DNA of 5,797 nt from Symbiobacteriaceae bacterium (GCA_009779515.1 WREE01000128.1:1-5797); one strand, 5' to 3'. Shown: positions 1-5,431, numbered from the stretch's first letter. The notes: generated by a model from the sequence alone, not told the origin. A program made the numbers and translations.

Positions 1-474
1 GCCTAAACGACCGGCACAGGAGACCTTACATCCCTTAATCCCGGGAACTCGCATGGCTCTGGTAATCGCCTGCTTCATGGCACGGCGGAAACCGATACGG
101 CGCTCCAGCTGAGCGGCAATACTCTCCGCCACCAGTTGGGCATCTCCCTCCGCGGAACGAATCTCCTGCACTTTTAAGGAGATTTGCTTCCTGGTCATTA
201 AGACCAGCTGCTTGCGCAAATCTTCGATACCAGCGCCGCCCCGTCCGATAACTAAACCCGGCTTAGCGGCAAAGACCGTTACTCCTACCCGGTTAGCAGT
301 GCGCTCGATCTCTACTTTCGAGAGACCGGCAGCAAAGAGTTTTTGCTTCAAATGCTTGCGTATTTTAAAATCTTCCAAGAGTAGCTTGGAATAGTCTTTT
401 TCGGCGTACCAGCGAGATTCCCAATCTCGGATGACACCTAAACGTAACCCGTTAGGGTGATTTTTTTGTCCCAT
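1..474 (-). CDS. rpsC: 30S ribosomal protein S3, N-terminal 158 residues (3' end outside window)
   Basis: S3 lies in the head of the small subunit at the mRNA entry tunnel, where with S4 and S5 it helps unwind mRNA. The start is clear: MGQKNHPNGLRLGVIRDWES, with AGGAGG at 488-483 and an 8-nt spacer. The KH RNA-binding domain is present with AAKPGLVIGRGGAGIEDLRK (69-88) including its GRGG loop (77-80). The FRRAMKQAI stretch (129-137) covers the region of the basic residues that E. coli S3 uses for helicase action. The visible part ends KGCKVSCAGRLG, at the start of the C-terminal domain; about 55 to 65 residues are missing because of the window edge. Residue 5 is Asn where Val is usual (QKVHP or similar), and Cys149 and Cys153 sit where aliphatic or polar residues are common. 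rplP would be expected next but is not in view. Confidence 0.98.
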   Translation of the reverse strand, partial: MGQKNHPNGLRLGVIRDWESRWYAEKDYSKLLLEDFKIRKHLKQKLFAAGLSKVEIERTANRVGVTVFAAKPGLVIGRGGAGIEDLRKQLVLMTRKQISLKVQEIRSAEGDAQLVAESIAAQLERRIGFRRAMKQAITRAMRVPGIKGCKVSCAGRLG

Positions 475-491
475 CTAAATCTCCTCCTAGA

Positions 492-845
492 TCAGCGTTC
501 GCGCAACACTATGGTGATATGGCTGCTGCGCTTGGCGATGGGGAAGGCGCGCCCCCGCTGACGTGGTCTCATCCGTTTCATGGTGGGACCGGCATCGACA
601 AAGGCTTCGGCAATATACAGGACACCTTCGTCCATTTCAAAGTTATTCACGGCATTAGCCATCGCCGACTTCACCACTTTGGTAATAATGGGAGCGGCAG
701 CTTTAGGGGTAAACTTTAAGATCGTCAAAGCGTCTTCCACCGCTAAACCGCGGATATGATCGATAACTATACGTACTTTGCGGGGAGCAATACGCTGGTG
801 GCGAGCCACCGCTCTGCTCTCTAAGGGAACATATTCATCAAACAT
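492..845 (-). CDS. rplV: 50S ribosomal protein L22
   Basis: L22 is a large-subunit assembly protein whose long beta-hairpin, with L4, forms the narrow part of the exit tunnel; changes in that hairpin cause macrolide resistance in several bacteria. The 117 residues contain SRAVARHQRIAPRKVRIVIDHIRG (10-33), ALTILKFTPKAAAPIITKVVKSAMANA (39-65), the hairpin around AFVDAGPTMKRMRPRQRGRA (81-100) and the HITIVL end. The hairpin looks intact. The start at 845 is supported by GAGGAGGG at 863-856, which touches the rpsS stop codon and leaves a 10-nt spacer. The first eight residues (MFDEYVPL) precede the usual ME(A/S)RAVA start, so the N-terminus is slightly extended; no in-frame ATG is available nearer to the conserved part. 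The stop is 17 nt from rpsC. Confidence 0.98.
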   Translation of the reverse strand: MFDEYVPLESRAVARHQRIAPRKVRIVIDHIRGLAVEDALTILKFTPKAAAPIITKVVKSAMANAVNNFEMDEGVLYIAEAFVDAGPTMKRMRPRQRGRAFPIAKRSSHITIVLRER

Positions 846-862
846 GCTTTAAAAACCCTCCT

Positions 863-1144
863 CTAGCGCCTTCCCGTGCTTTTTTCGGAACCGGCGTGAC
901 CTCTAAAGGTCCGGGTAGGAGCAAACTCCCCCAGCTTGTGACCAATCATATCTTCGGAGATATAAACCGGGACATGCTTGCGTCCATCATGAACCGCTAT
1001 GGTGTGACCCACCATTTCCGGAAAGATGGTGGAAGCCCTAGACCAGGTTTTAATCGCTCGCCGCTCACGTTTGGTGTTCATGTCCCGCACCTTTTTGAGC
1101 AAGTGGTCGGCGATATAAGGTCCCTTTTTAATGGATCTGGACAT
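863..1144 (-). CDS. rpsS: 30S ribosomal protein S19
   Basis: S19 is in the head of the small subunit, forms a complex with S13 and contacts the large subunit. The 93-residue length is normal. The sequence starts MSRSIKKGPYIADHLLKKV (1-19), has the TWSRASTIFPEMVGHTIAVHDGR core (33-55), VPVYISEDMIGHKLGEFAPTRTF (58-80) and a basic end HAGSEKSTGRR. The start at 1144 is fixed by GGAGG at 1158-1154 with a 9-nt spacer and by the family N-terminus. The frame continues upstream to a GTG at 1189, but those fifteen residues are unlike S19 and lack a Shine-Dalgarno. The gene lies after a 96-nt gap from rplB and 17 nt before rplV. Confidence 0.98.
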   Translation of the reverse strand: MSRSIKKGPYIADHLLKKVRDMNTKRERRAIKTWSRASTIFPEMVGHTIAVHDGRKHVPVYISEDMIGHKLGEFAPTRTFRGHAGSEKSTGRR

Positions 1145-1158
1145 AAATTCTAACCTCC
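1145..1158 (-). promoter_or_regulatory. Shine-Dalgarno that sets the rpsS start
   Basis: GGAGG at 1158-1154 with a 9-nt spacer to the ATG at 1144 selects the MSRSIKKGP start over the in-frame upstream GTG at 1189. The candidate stem-loop ends 3 nt upstream of this site. Confidence 0.85.
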
Positions 1159-1161
1159 ATC

Positions 1162-1207
1162 GCGCCGTAAGGCGCCGCATATCGCACACGAAATGAAGTT
1201 ACGGCAC
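1162..1207 (-). other. Possible stem-loop in the rplB–rpsS gap, just before the rpsS Shine-Dalgarno
   Basis: In the minus-strand RNA, GUGCCGUAA (1207-1199) can pair with UUACGGCGC (1170-1162): nine pairs including one G-U, enclosing 28 nt. A smaller hairpin, GCGCC (1175-1171) with GGCGC (1166-1162) around UUAC, competes for the same 3' arm. Either stem ends 3 nt before the rpsS GGAGG (1158-1154). No U-run follows, so it is not an intrinsic terminator, and I see no convincing promoter in the gap. A role in rpsS translation or in mRNA processing is only a guess. Confidence 0.4.
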
Positions 1208-1240
1208 TTGTTTTGTTCCTATCTTGAGGATTTATGCCCC

Positions 1241-2074
1241 CTACTTTCTATTGCGCGGGGTAACAATTAAGCGGCTAGACTGCTTCTTACGCTTGCGGGT
1301 CTTGTAACCGAGGGTGGGCTTACCCCAGGGGGTAACCGGGCTCTTGCGCCCAATCGGAGAGCGCCCTTCACCACCACCATGGGGATGGTCAACAGGGTTC
1401 ATAACCACACCGCGCACCGTGGGTTTAACTCCCAAGTGACGTTGCCGTCCCGCTTTGCCAATTTGAATATTCTCGTGGTCTAAGTTCCCTACCTGACCCA
1501 CCGTGGCGCGGCAAGTCCCCAGGATAAGACGCATTTCTCCCGAGGGGAGGCGCACATGGACGTAGGCAGATTCCTTAGCCATTAACTGCGCGGCAGTGCC
1601 GGCGGAGCGCACCAGCTGTGCGCCTTTGCCGGGTTTGAGCTCGATGTTATGGATAATGGTTCCCACCGGCATATTGCGTAAAGGTAAGCAGTTCCCCGGT
1701 TTGATATCGGAGTTCTCTCCCGAGAAGAGAATATCTCCCACTTTAACCCCGTTGGGGGCTAAAATGTAGGATTTACTGCCATCGGTATAGCTGAGTAAGG
1801 CGATACGGGAGGTGCGATTGGGGTCGTATTCGATAGAAACGACTTTAGCCGGCATACCGTCTTTAATGCGTTTGAAGTCGATAAGGCGGTACTGGCGTTT
1901 CGCTCCCCCCCCCTGGTGACGGACGGTAATCCGTCCCTGGTTGTTACGCCCGGCTTTGCGGACCAAGGGTCTAAGCAGCGACTTTTCCGGCTTGGTGCTG
2001 GTAATCTCATCAAAAGTCGAGACACTCATGGCACGCCTGGCCGGGGTGGTTGGTTTATATGTTCGTATAGGCAT
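1241..2074 (-). CDS. rplB: 50S ribosomal protein L2
   Basis: L2 is one of the most conserved large-subunit proteins; it is needed for subunit joining and for peptidyl transferase activity. The 277-residue length is standard. Landmarks are TYKPTTPARRAMSVS (5-19), GRITVRHQGGGAKR (47-60), YRLIDFKR, IEYDPNRTSRIALL (81-94), the central IIHNIELKPGKGAQLVRSAGT (140-160), LPSGEMRLI and the C-terminal VVMNPVDHPHGGGEGRSP (223-240). His230 corresponds to E. coli His229, implicated in peptidyl transfer. The tail GYKTRKRKKQSSRLIV is basic and binds rRNA. The ATG at 2074 follows AAGGAGGA (2088-2081) with a 6-nt spacer; this Shine-Dalgarno overlaps the rplW stop codon. After the stop there is an unusually long 96-nt gap before rpsS. 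Confidence 0.99.
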   Translation of the reverse strand: MPIRTYKPTTPARRAMSVSTFDEITSTKPEKSLLRPLVRKAGRNNQGRITVRHQGGGAKRQYRLIDFKRIKDGMPAKVVSIEYDPNRTSRIALLSYTDGSKSYILAPNGVKVGDILFSGENSDIKPGNCLPLRNMPVGTIIHNIELKPGKGAQLVRSAGTAAQLMAKESAYVHVRLPSGEMRLILGTCRATVGQVGNLDHENIQIGKAGRQRHLGVKPTVRGVVMNPVDHPHGGGEGRSPIGRKSPVTPWGKPTLGYKTRKRKKQSSRLIVTPRNRK

Positions 2075-2086
2075 AAAATTTCCTCC

Positions 2087-2377
2087 TTAGAGCCCTTCAA
2101 AGAAGCCAATAGGACGTGAGCTCTTTTTAAGGATAACTATGGCTTTCTTCCAGTCCGGTTTGTAACCAACGTTAATTCCTACCCGCCTCTTCTTGCCGGG
2201 CATATGCATGGTGCGCACCCGGTCTACCTGGACACCAAAAGCTTTTTCGACGGCGTGGCGGATTTCTATTTTGTTAGCGTCGGGGTGAACCTTAAAGGTG
2301 TAGCGTTTATCTTCATGTCCAGACATGGTTTTTTCGGTAATAATAGGCTTGATAAGCACATCGTGAGGATCACGCAC
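2087..2377 (-). CDS. rplW: 50S ribosomal protein L23, GTG start
   Basis: L23 lies at the mouth of the exit tunnel and is a docking site for trigger factor and signal recognition particle in bacteria. The 96-residue product reads RDPHDVLIKPIITEK (2-16), YTFKVHPDANKIEIRHAVEKAF (26-47), then the basic loop MPGKKRRVG (59-67) and YKPDWKKAIV (72-81). The start is a GTG at 2377-2375, placed here because the family normally begins M(K/R)DPRDV and because GGAGGT at 2391-2386 stands 8 nt before it. An ATG at 2410 is in frame but would add eleven residues that lie inside the rplD reading frame and match nothing in the family. The gene overlaps the end of rplD by 8 nt and is followed by rplB after 12 nt. 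Confidence 0.96.
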   Translation of the reverse strand: MRDPHDVLIKPIITEKTMSGHEDKRYTFKVHPDANKIEIRHAVEKAFGVQVDRVRTMHMPGKKRRVGINVGYKPDWKKAIVILKKSSRPIGFFEGL

Positions 2378-2999
2378 GGGCAAACACCTCCTCGATTTTT
2401 GCCACGGCACCTCTGGTCATTATCAGTTTATCGTGATGTAAGAGGTCGTAGACATTGACCACCGGAGCAAAGGTAACAGCAATCCCCGGAATGTTACGGG
2501 CAGATAAATAGACATTTTGCGCCGGTTCTCCGGTGATAATTAGAGCTTTGTTAGCGACTTTGAGGTTGCCTAGGATCTCTTTCATGAGCTTGGTTTTGGG
2601 CTCCGCCATAGCTAAATCGTCTAAAACAATAATATCTTCCGCTAAGGCTTTACTGGAAAAGGCGGAACGGAGGGCAAGACGCCGTACCCGGCGGTGAACT
2701 TTAAAGCGGTAATCTCGAGGTGCGGGACCAAAGGTGACACCGCCAGCGCGCCATAAGGGAGAGCGGGTCGAGCCTACTCGAGCGCGACCGGTTCCTTTTT
2801 GGCGCCACGGTTTACGACCGCCGCCCCGGACTCTGCCCCGGGTTAAGGTGGCATGAGTTCCTTGACGCTGGGCAGCTAAATAAGCTACCACAACCTGATG
2901 CATGGAAGGCTCGCTGATTGGCGCCGCAAAAAGTTCGGCACTGAGCGTAATCTCCCCCACCTGTTCACCCCGGGTGTTAAAAACGGGTAACTGAGGCAT
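2370..2999 (-). CDS. rplD: 50S ribosomal protein L4
   Basis: L4 is an early-binding large-subunit protein whose extended loop lines the nascent peptide exit tunnel. In E. coli L4 also represses its own S10 operon through the mRNA leader, and it binds RNase E; whether either applies here is unknown. The 209-residue product has the tunnel loop with RGGGRKPWRQKGTGRAR (58-74), then STRSPLWRAGGVTFGP (77-92), followed by the globular C-terminal part with APKTK-like AEPKTKLMKEIL and LIITGE, ending KIEEVFARA. The ATG at 2999 is preceded by AAAGGAGG at 3013-3006 with 6 nt spacing, and this Shine-Dalgarno begins immediately after the rplC stop. The last 8 nt overlap the rplW start, which suggests coupled translation of L4 and L23. 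Confidence 0.98.
   Translation of the reverse strand: MPQLPVFNTRGEQVGEITLSAELFAAPISEPSMHQVVVAYLAAQRQGTHATLTRGRVRGGGRKPWRQKGTGRARVGSTRSPLWRAGGVTFGPAPRDYRFKVHRRVRRLALRSAFSSKALAEDIIVLDDLAMAEPKTKLMKEILGNLKVANKALIITGEPAQNVYLSARNIPGIAVTFAPVVNVYDLLHHDKLIMTRGAVAKIEEVFARA
2378..2393 (-). promoter_or_regulatory. Shine-Dalgarno that sets the rplW GTG start
   Basis: GAGGAGGT at 2393-2386 lies inside the last codons of rplD and leaves an 8-nt spacer before the GTG at 2377. This is a near-ideal site for a start codon that overlaps the upstream gene, and it decides against the ATG at 2410. Confidence 0.85.
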
Positions 3000-3014
3000 T
3001 TTTCTCCTCCTTTC

Positions 3015-3647
3015 CTAAATCTTTTTCGCTGCATTCTTCACGGTTACCAAAGCACCAACAATGCCCGGCACCGAGCCGCGTATTAATAATAGGTTTCTCT
3101 CGGTATCCACCCGAATAACTCGCAAGTTCTGCACCGTCTTGAGCACCGCGCCTAAATGACCCGGCATTTTGCGATTTTTAAACACATGAGCGGGGCCGCG
3201 AGCAGCCAGTGACCCCGGAGCCCGGTGGAATTTAGAGCCGTGGGTCATGCGCCCTCGGGAGAAGCCCCAGCGCTTCACGCCGCCGGCGAAGCCGCGACCT
3301 TTGCTGATAGCGCTGACATCCACCCAATCCCCTTCGGTGAAAGCATCACAGCGAATTTCCTGACCCACTTGGAAAGAAGTGGCATCCTGCAGACGAAACT
3401 CTTTGAGGTAGCGCATGGTTTTTTGGTTGGCTGCCGCAAAGTGTCCCCGCTCCGGTTTATTTAAGCGGTGGGCTTTAAGCTCTTCAAAGCCAATTTGGAC
3501 GGCATCGTAGCCATCGCTGGCAACAGTCTTTTTTTGGATGACCACATTGGGTCCTGCCAAAATAACGGTGACGGGAACGGAGAGACCATCGGGGGTGAAA
3601 ACTTGGGTCATACCCAGCTTTTTGCCCAATATTGCTTTTTTCATCAT
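3015..3647 (-). CDS. rplC: 50S ribosomal protein L3
   Basis: L3 is an early assembly protein of the large subunit; its long internal loop reaches toward the peptidyl transferase centre. The 210 residues include the KKAILGKKLGMTQVF start (3-17), the KGRGFAGGVKRWGF segment (116-129), THGSKFHRAPGS (135-146) and the TERNLLLIRGSVPG end (182-195). Two ATG codons stand in tandem (3647 and 3644). AGGAGGTG at 3662-3655 is 7 nt from the first and 10 nt from the second; the first fits spacing slightly better, the second gives the common MKKAILGKK start, so one residue is uncertain. The loop segment GSLAARGPAHVF (145-156) departs from the usual GSIGxxxxPGxVF pattern and is one residue shorter than in E. 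coli, which lacks any Gln where E. coli L3 is methylated. rplD follows after 15 nt. Confidence 0.98.
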   Translation of the reverse strand: MMKKAILGKKLGMTQVFTPDGLSVPVTVILAGPNVVIQKKTVASDGYDAVQIGFEELKAHRLNKPERGHFAAANQKTMRYLKEFRLQDATSFQVGQEIRCDAFTEGDWVDVSAISKGRGFAGGVKRWGFSRGRMTHGSKFHRAPGSLAARGPAHVFKNRKMPGHLGAVLKTVQNLRVIRVDTERNLLLIRGSVPGIVGALVTVKNAAKKI

Positions 3648-3672
3648 CTATATACACCTCCTGCCCTTTGAG

Positions 3673-3999
3673 CTACTGCTTGATTTCGATATCAACGCCG
3701 GCAGGGAGGTCAAGTTTCATAAGATCGTTAACCGTGCGCGCTGAGGGGTCTATGATATCTATGAGGCGCTTGTGGGTGCGCATTTCGAACTGTTCTCGAG
3801 AATCCTTATACTTGTGTACCGCCCTGAGAATGGTATAAAGATTTCTTTCGGTAGGCAGGGGAATGGGTCCGGACACCTGTGCTCCGGTACGTTTCGCAGT
3901 TTCCACAATCTTTTCGGCACAGGAGTCCAATAAAGTGTGGTCGTAAGCTTTGAGACGGATTCGGATTTTGCGAGGCTGCTGCCCTCGGGGTTGAGACAT
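3673..3999 (-). CDS. rpsJ: 30S ribosomal protein S10
   Basis: S10 sits in the head of the small ribosomal subunit near S3; in E. coli the same protein (NusE) also works in transcription antitermination with NusB. The 108-residue product carries KIRIRLKAYDH (11-21), EKIVETAKRTGAQVSGPIPLPT (29-50), the DSREQFEMRTHKRLIDI block (66-82) and the LDLPAGVDIEI end, all family hallmarks. I chose the ATG at 3999 because GGGAGG at 4012-4007 lies 7 nt before it and the protein then starts MSQPRGQQPRK, only a few residues longer than the typical MAKQK start. A GTG at 4035 is in frame and has a weaker GGAG 8 nt upstream, but would add twelve residues unlike the family. This is the first gene of the S10 part; its start site can be masked by the leader helix. 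rplC follows after 25 nt. Confidence 0.98.
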   Translation of the reverse strand: MSQPRGQQPRKIRIRLKAYDHTLLDSCAEKIVETAKRTGAQVSGPIPLPTERNLYTILRAVHKYKDSREQFEMRTHKRLIDIIDPSARTVNDLMKLDLPAGVDIEIKQ

Positions 4000-4006
4000 A
4001 TAAAAA

Positions 4007-4088
4007 CCTCCCTTGACTCCGCTCTTTTTTTCCACATATAAAACTCCGTCAGGAAAATTCCCTCCCTATAAGCGGAGTATAAGGGAGC
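4007..4088 (-). promoter_or_regulatory. rpsJ leader with mutually exclusive RNA helices over the Shine-Dalgarno
   Basis: In the minus-strand RNA, CUCCCUU (4087-4081) plus ACUCCGCU (4078-4071) can pair with AGCGGAGU (4023-4016) plus AAGGGAG (4014-4008). This makes 15 pairs broken only by a small internal loop (AU against C), enclosing 47 nt. The right arm contains five of six bases of the rpsJ Shine-Dalgarno GGGAGG (4012-4007), so the long helix would block initiation. The same left arm can instead fold locally: CUCCCU (4087-4082) with AGGGAG (4067-4062), continued by AUA with UAU around one bulged U, leaving a 7-nt loop CUCCGCU and a free Shine-Dalgarno. A third choice pairs ACUCCG (4078-4073) with CGGAGU (4048-4043), followed by UUUAUAU. 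Competing helices are typical of regulatory leaders; ligand and mechanism are unknown. No convincing promoter is visible in this gap. Confidence 0.55.
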
Positions 4089-4111
4089 AACCTTTCCTTG
4101 GGGGCATGATA

Positions 4112-4160
4112 AGGTGAGTGCTGCTTTAGTGTGTTAGACTAGCAAACACAGCACTCACCT
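4112..4160 (-). repeat. Perfect 12-bp inverted repeat just downstream of tuf
   Basis: AGGTGAGTGCTG at 4112-4123 is the exact reverse complement of 4149-4160. The spacer is 25 nt and can add four more pairs (RNA UGUU 4148-4145 with AACA 4135-4132) around a 9-nt loop. The stem starts 9 nt after the tuf stop codon. There is no run of U after it in either direction (minus-strand RNA continues UAUCAUGCCCC), so it does not look like a standard intrinsic terminator. It could protect the 3' end of a processed tuf message, be an RNase III site, or cause partial termination with another factor. That function is inference; the repeat itself is plain in the sequence. Confidence 0.75.
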
Positions 4161-4169
4161 ATAAAGATA

Positions 4170-5372
4170 CTATTCGATAATTTGGGTAACAACCCCGGCG
4201 CCAACGGTGCGACCTCCTTCGCGGATCGCGAAGTTTAGCCCTTCCTCGATGGCGATGGTGGTATGCAGATCGACTCGCATGACAATGTTGTCTCCGGGAA
4301 CTACCATTTCTACCCCTTCGGGTAGGGCGATGGTGCCAGTTACATCAGTGGTGCGGAAGTAGAACTGGGGGCGGTAACCGTTAAAGAAGGGGGTATGACG
4401 CCCACCTTCATCTTTGGTAAGAACGTAAACATTGGCATGGAAAGATTTGTGGGGTTTAATGGAGCCGGGTTTAGCCAGAACCTGCCCCCGCTCAATATCT
4501 TTGCGGTCTACACCACGGAGCAATAAACCGACGTTGTCTCCGGCAATAGCGCTGTCCAAGAGCTTCTTAAACATTTCCACACCGGTGACGACTACCTTCC
4601 GCGGACGCTCCATAAAACCGACAATTTCGACTTCCTCGGAGAGCTTAATAGTTCCCCGGTCGACTCTACCAGTAGCCACGGTGCCGCGTCCGGTAATGGT
4701 GAAAACGTCTTCGACGGGAAGCAGGAAAGGACGGTCGGAAGCCCGGTCAGGGAGGGGGATGTAGCTATCCACAGCATCCATCAGCTCCCACAGTTTGCCG
4801 CACCATTCGCAATCGCGCTTGCCGCAGCCGCACTCACCGGCTTTAAGAGCCGATCCGGCGATAATAGGGGTATCGTCACCGGGGAAGCCATTTTTAGTGA
4901 GCAGCTCCCGCACTTCCATATCCACCAGCTCGATAAGCTCAGGATCGTCCACCATGTCGGACTTGTTAAGAAAAACGACAATGTAGGGCACGTTAACCTG
5001 GCGAGCCAGCAGTACGTGCTCCCGGGTTTGCGGCATGGGGCCATCAGCAGCGGAAACTACCAGAATAGCGCCATCCATTTGGGCAGCACCGGTGATCATG
5101 TTCTTGATGTAGTCAGCGTGGCCTGGGCAGTCCACATGGGCATAGTGGCGGTTTTCGGTCTCATACTCCACGTGAGCCGCGTTAATGGTAATACCGCGAG
5201 CTTTCTCTTCGGGCGCTTTGTCGATGTCGGCATAGTTCATAATGCTAGCGCCACCCGTTGTGGAGATGATTCGGGTTAACGCTGCTGTCAGAGTGGTCTT
5301 GCCGTGATCGATGTGTCCAATGGTACCCACATTCACGTGGGGTTTGGTGCGCTCGAATTTTTTCTTAGCCAT
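4170..5372 (-). CDS. tuf: Elongation factor Tu with a four-cysteine loop
   Basis: EF-Tu is the cytosolic GTPase that carries aminoacyl-tRNA to the ribosomal A site. The 400-residue protein is full length. The GTPase motifs are all present: GHIDHGKT (19-26), switch I RGITI with Thr62, DCPGH (81-85, catalytic His85), NKSD (136-139) and SAL (174-176). Domains 2 and 3 follow, with the GRGTVATGRV stretch (228-237), RHTPFF and YRPQFYFRTTDVTG near 325-345, and the closing REGGRTVGAG. The oddity is a loop right after SALK with Cys181, 183, 188 and 191 (CxC-x4-CxxC), about five residues longer here than in E. coli. Near the end, TTIAIEEGLN replaces the usual PIAIEEGLR. The ATG is supported by AAGGAGGA at 5391-5384, 11 nt upstream, slightly far, and by the standard MAKxKFERxKPH N-terminus. 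It lies between fusA and rpsJ. Confidence 0.99.
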   Translation of the reverse strand: MAKKKFERTKPHVNVGTIGHIDHGKTTLTAALTRIISTTGGASIMNYADIDKAPEEKARGITINAAHVEYETENRHYAHVDCPGHADYIKNMITGAAQMDGAILVVSAADGPMPQTREHVLLARQVNVPYIVVFLNKSDMVDDPELIELVDMEVRELLTKNGFPGDDTPIIAGSALKAGECGCGKRDCEWCGKLWELMDAVDSYIPLPDRASDRPFLLPVEDVFTITGRGTVATGRVDRGTIKLSEEVEIVGFMERPRKVVVTGVEMFKKLLDSAIAGDNVGLLLRGVDRKDIERGQVLAKPGSIKPHKSFHANVYVLTKDEGGRHTPFFNGYRPQFYFRTTDVTGTIALPEGVEMVVPGDNIVMRVDLHTTIAIEEGLNFAIREGGRTVGAGVVTQIIE

Positions 5373-5398
5373 TTGTCGAATCGTCCTCCTTAATTGAG

Positions 5399-5428
5399 AT
5401 TATATATTGGGAAACTTTGGAGACTTAA
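5399..5428 (-). promoter_or_regulatory. Possible promoter in front of tuf
   Basis: The minus strand has a perfect TATAAT at 5404-5399 in the AT-rich fusA–tuf gap. The best -35 match at 18 nt spacing is TTAAGT (5428-5423), only three of six consensus bases, and there is no extended TG. Transcription would start near 5392, right at the Shine-Dalgarno, giving a leader of about 20 nt. An internal promoter raising EF-Tu above EF-G would make sense, but AT-rich gaps often contain TATAAT by chance, so this is weak. Confidence 0.3.
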
Positions 5429-5431
5429 AGA

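Noticed and set aside
212..394. Plus-strand open frames, for example 212-394, 519-719, 896-1153, 4432-4764 and 5016-5279.
   Set aside because: All lie opposite conserved ribosomal protein or elongation factor genes, have no ribosome binding site of note and resemble no protein family; they are antisense shadows.
1145..1189. Longer S19 start at GTG 1189.
   Set aside because: The fifteen extra residues do not match S19, no Shine-Dalgarno precedes the GTG, and GGAGG is correctly placed for 1144.
4000..4037. Alternative in-frame GTG start for rpsJ at 4035, and an out-of-frame ATG at 4037 that opens a 92-codon frame.
   Set aside because: The added twelve residues are unlike any S10 start and the GGGAGG before 3999 is stronger. 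The 92-codon frame runs through rpsJ in the wrong frame and has no family signature.
4112..4160. Calling the post-tuf palindrome a rho-independent terminator.
   Set aside because: No U-tract follows on either strand, and the rpsJ gene downstream has no convincing promoter of its own, so full termination here would be hard to reconcile.
4800..4832. Frameshift as the source of the EF-Tu cysteine loop.
   Set aside because: The canonical EF-Tu sequence continues in the same frame on both sides (SALK before, ELMDAVDSYIP after), so a double frameshift is not needed to explain it.
4781..5044. Second minus-strand frames inside tuf (4781-5044, 4592-4777), rplB (1759-2025) and fusA (5425-5694).
   Set aside because: They are alternate-frame readings of highly conserved coding sequence, with odd composition rich in Ser, Pro and Cys or Trp, and no separate start signals.
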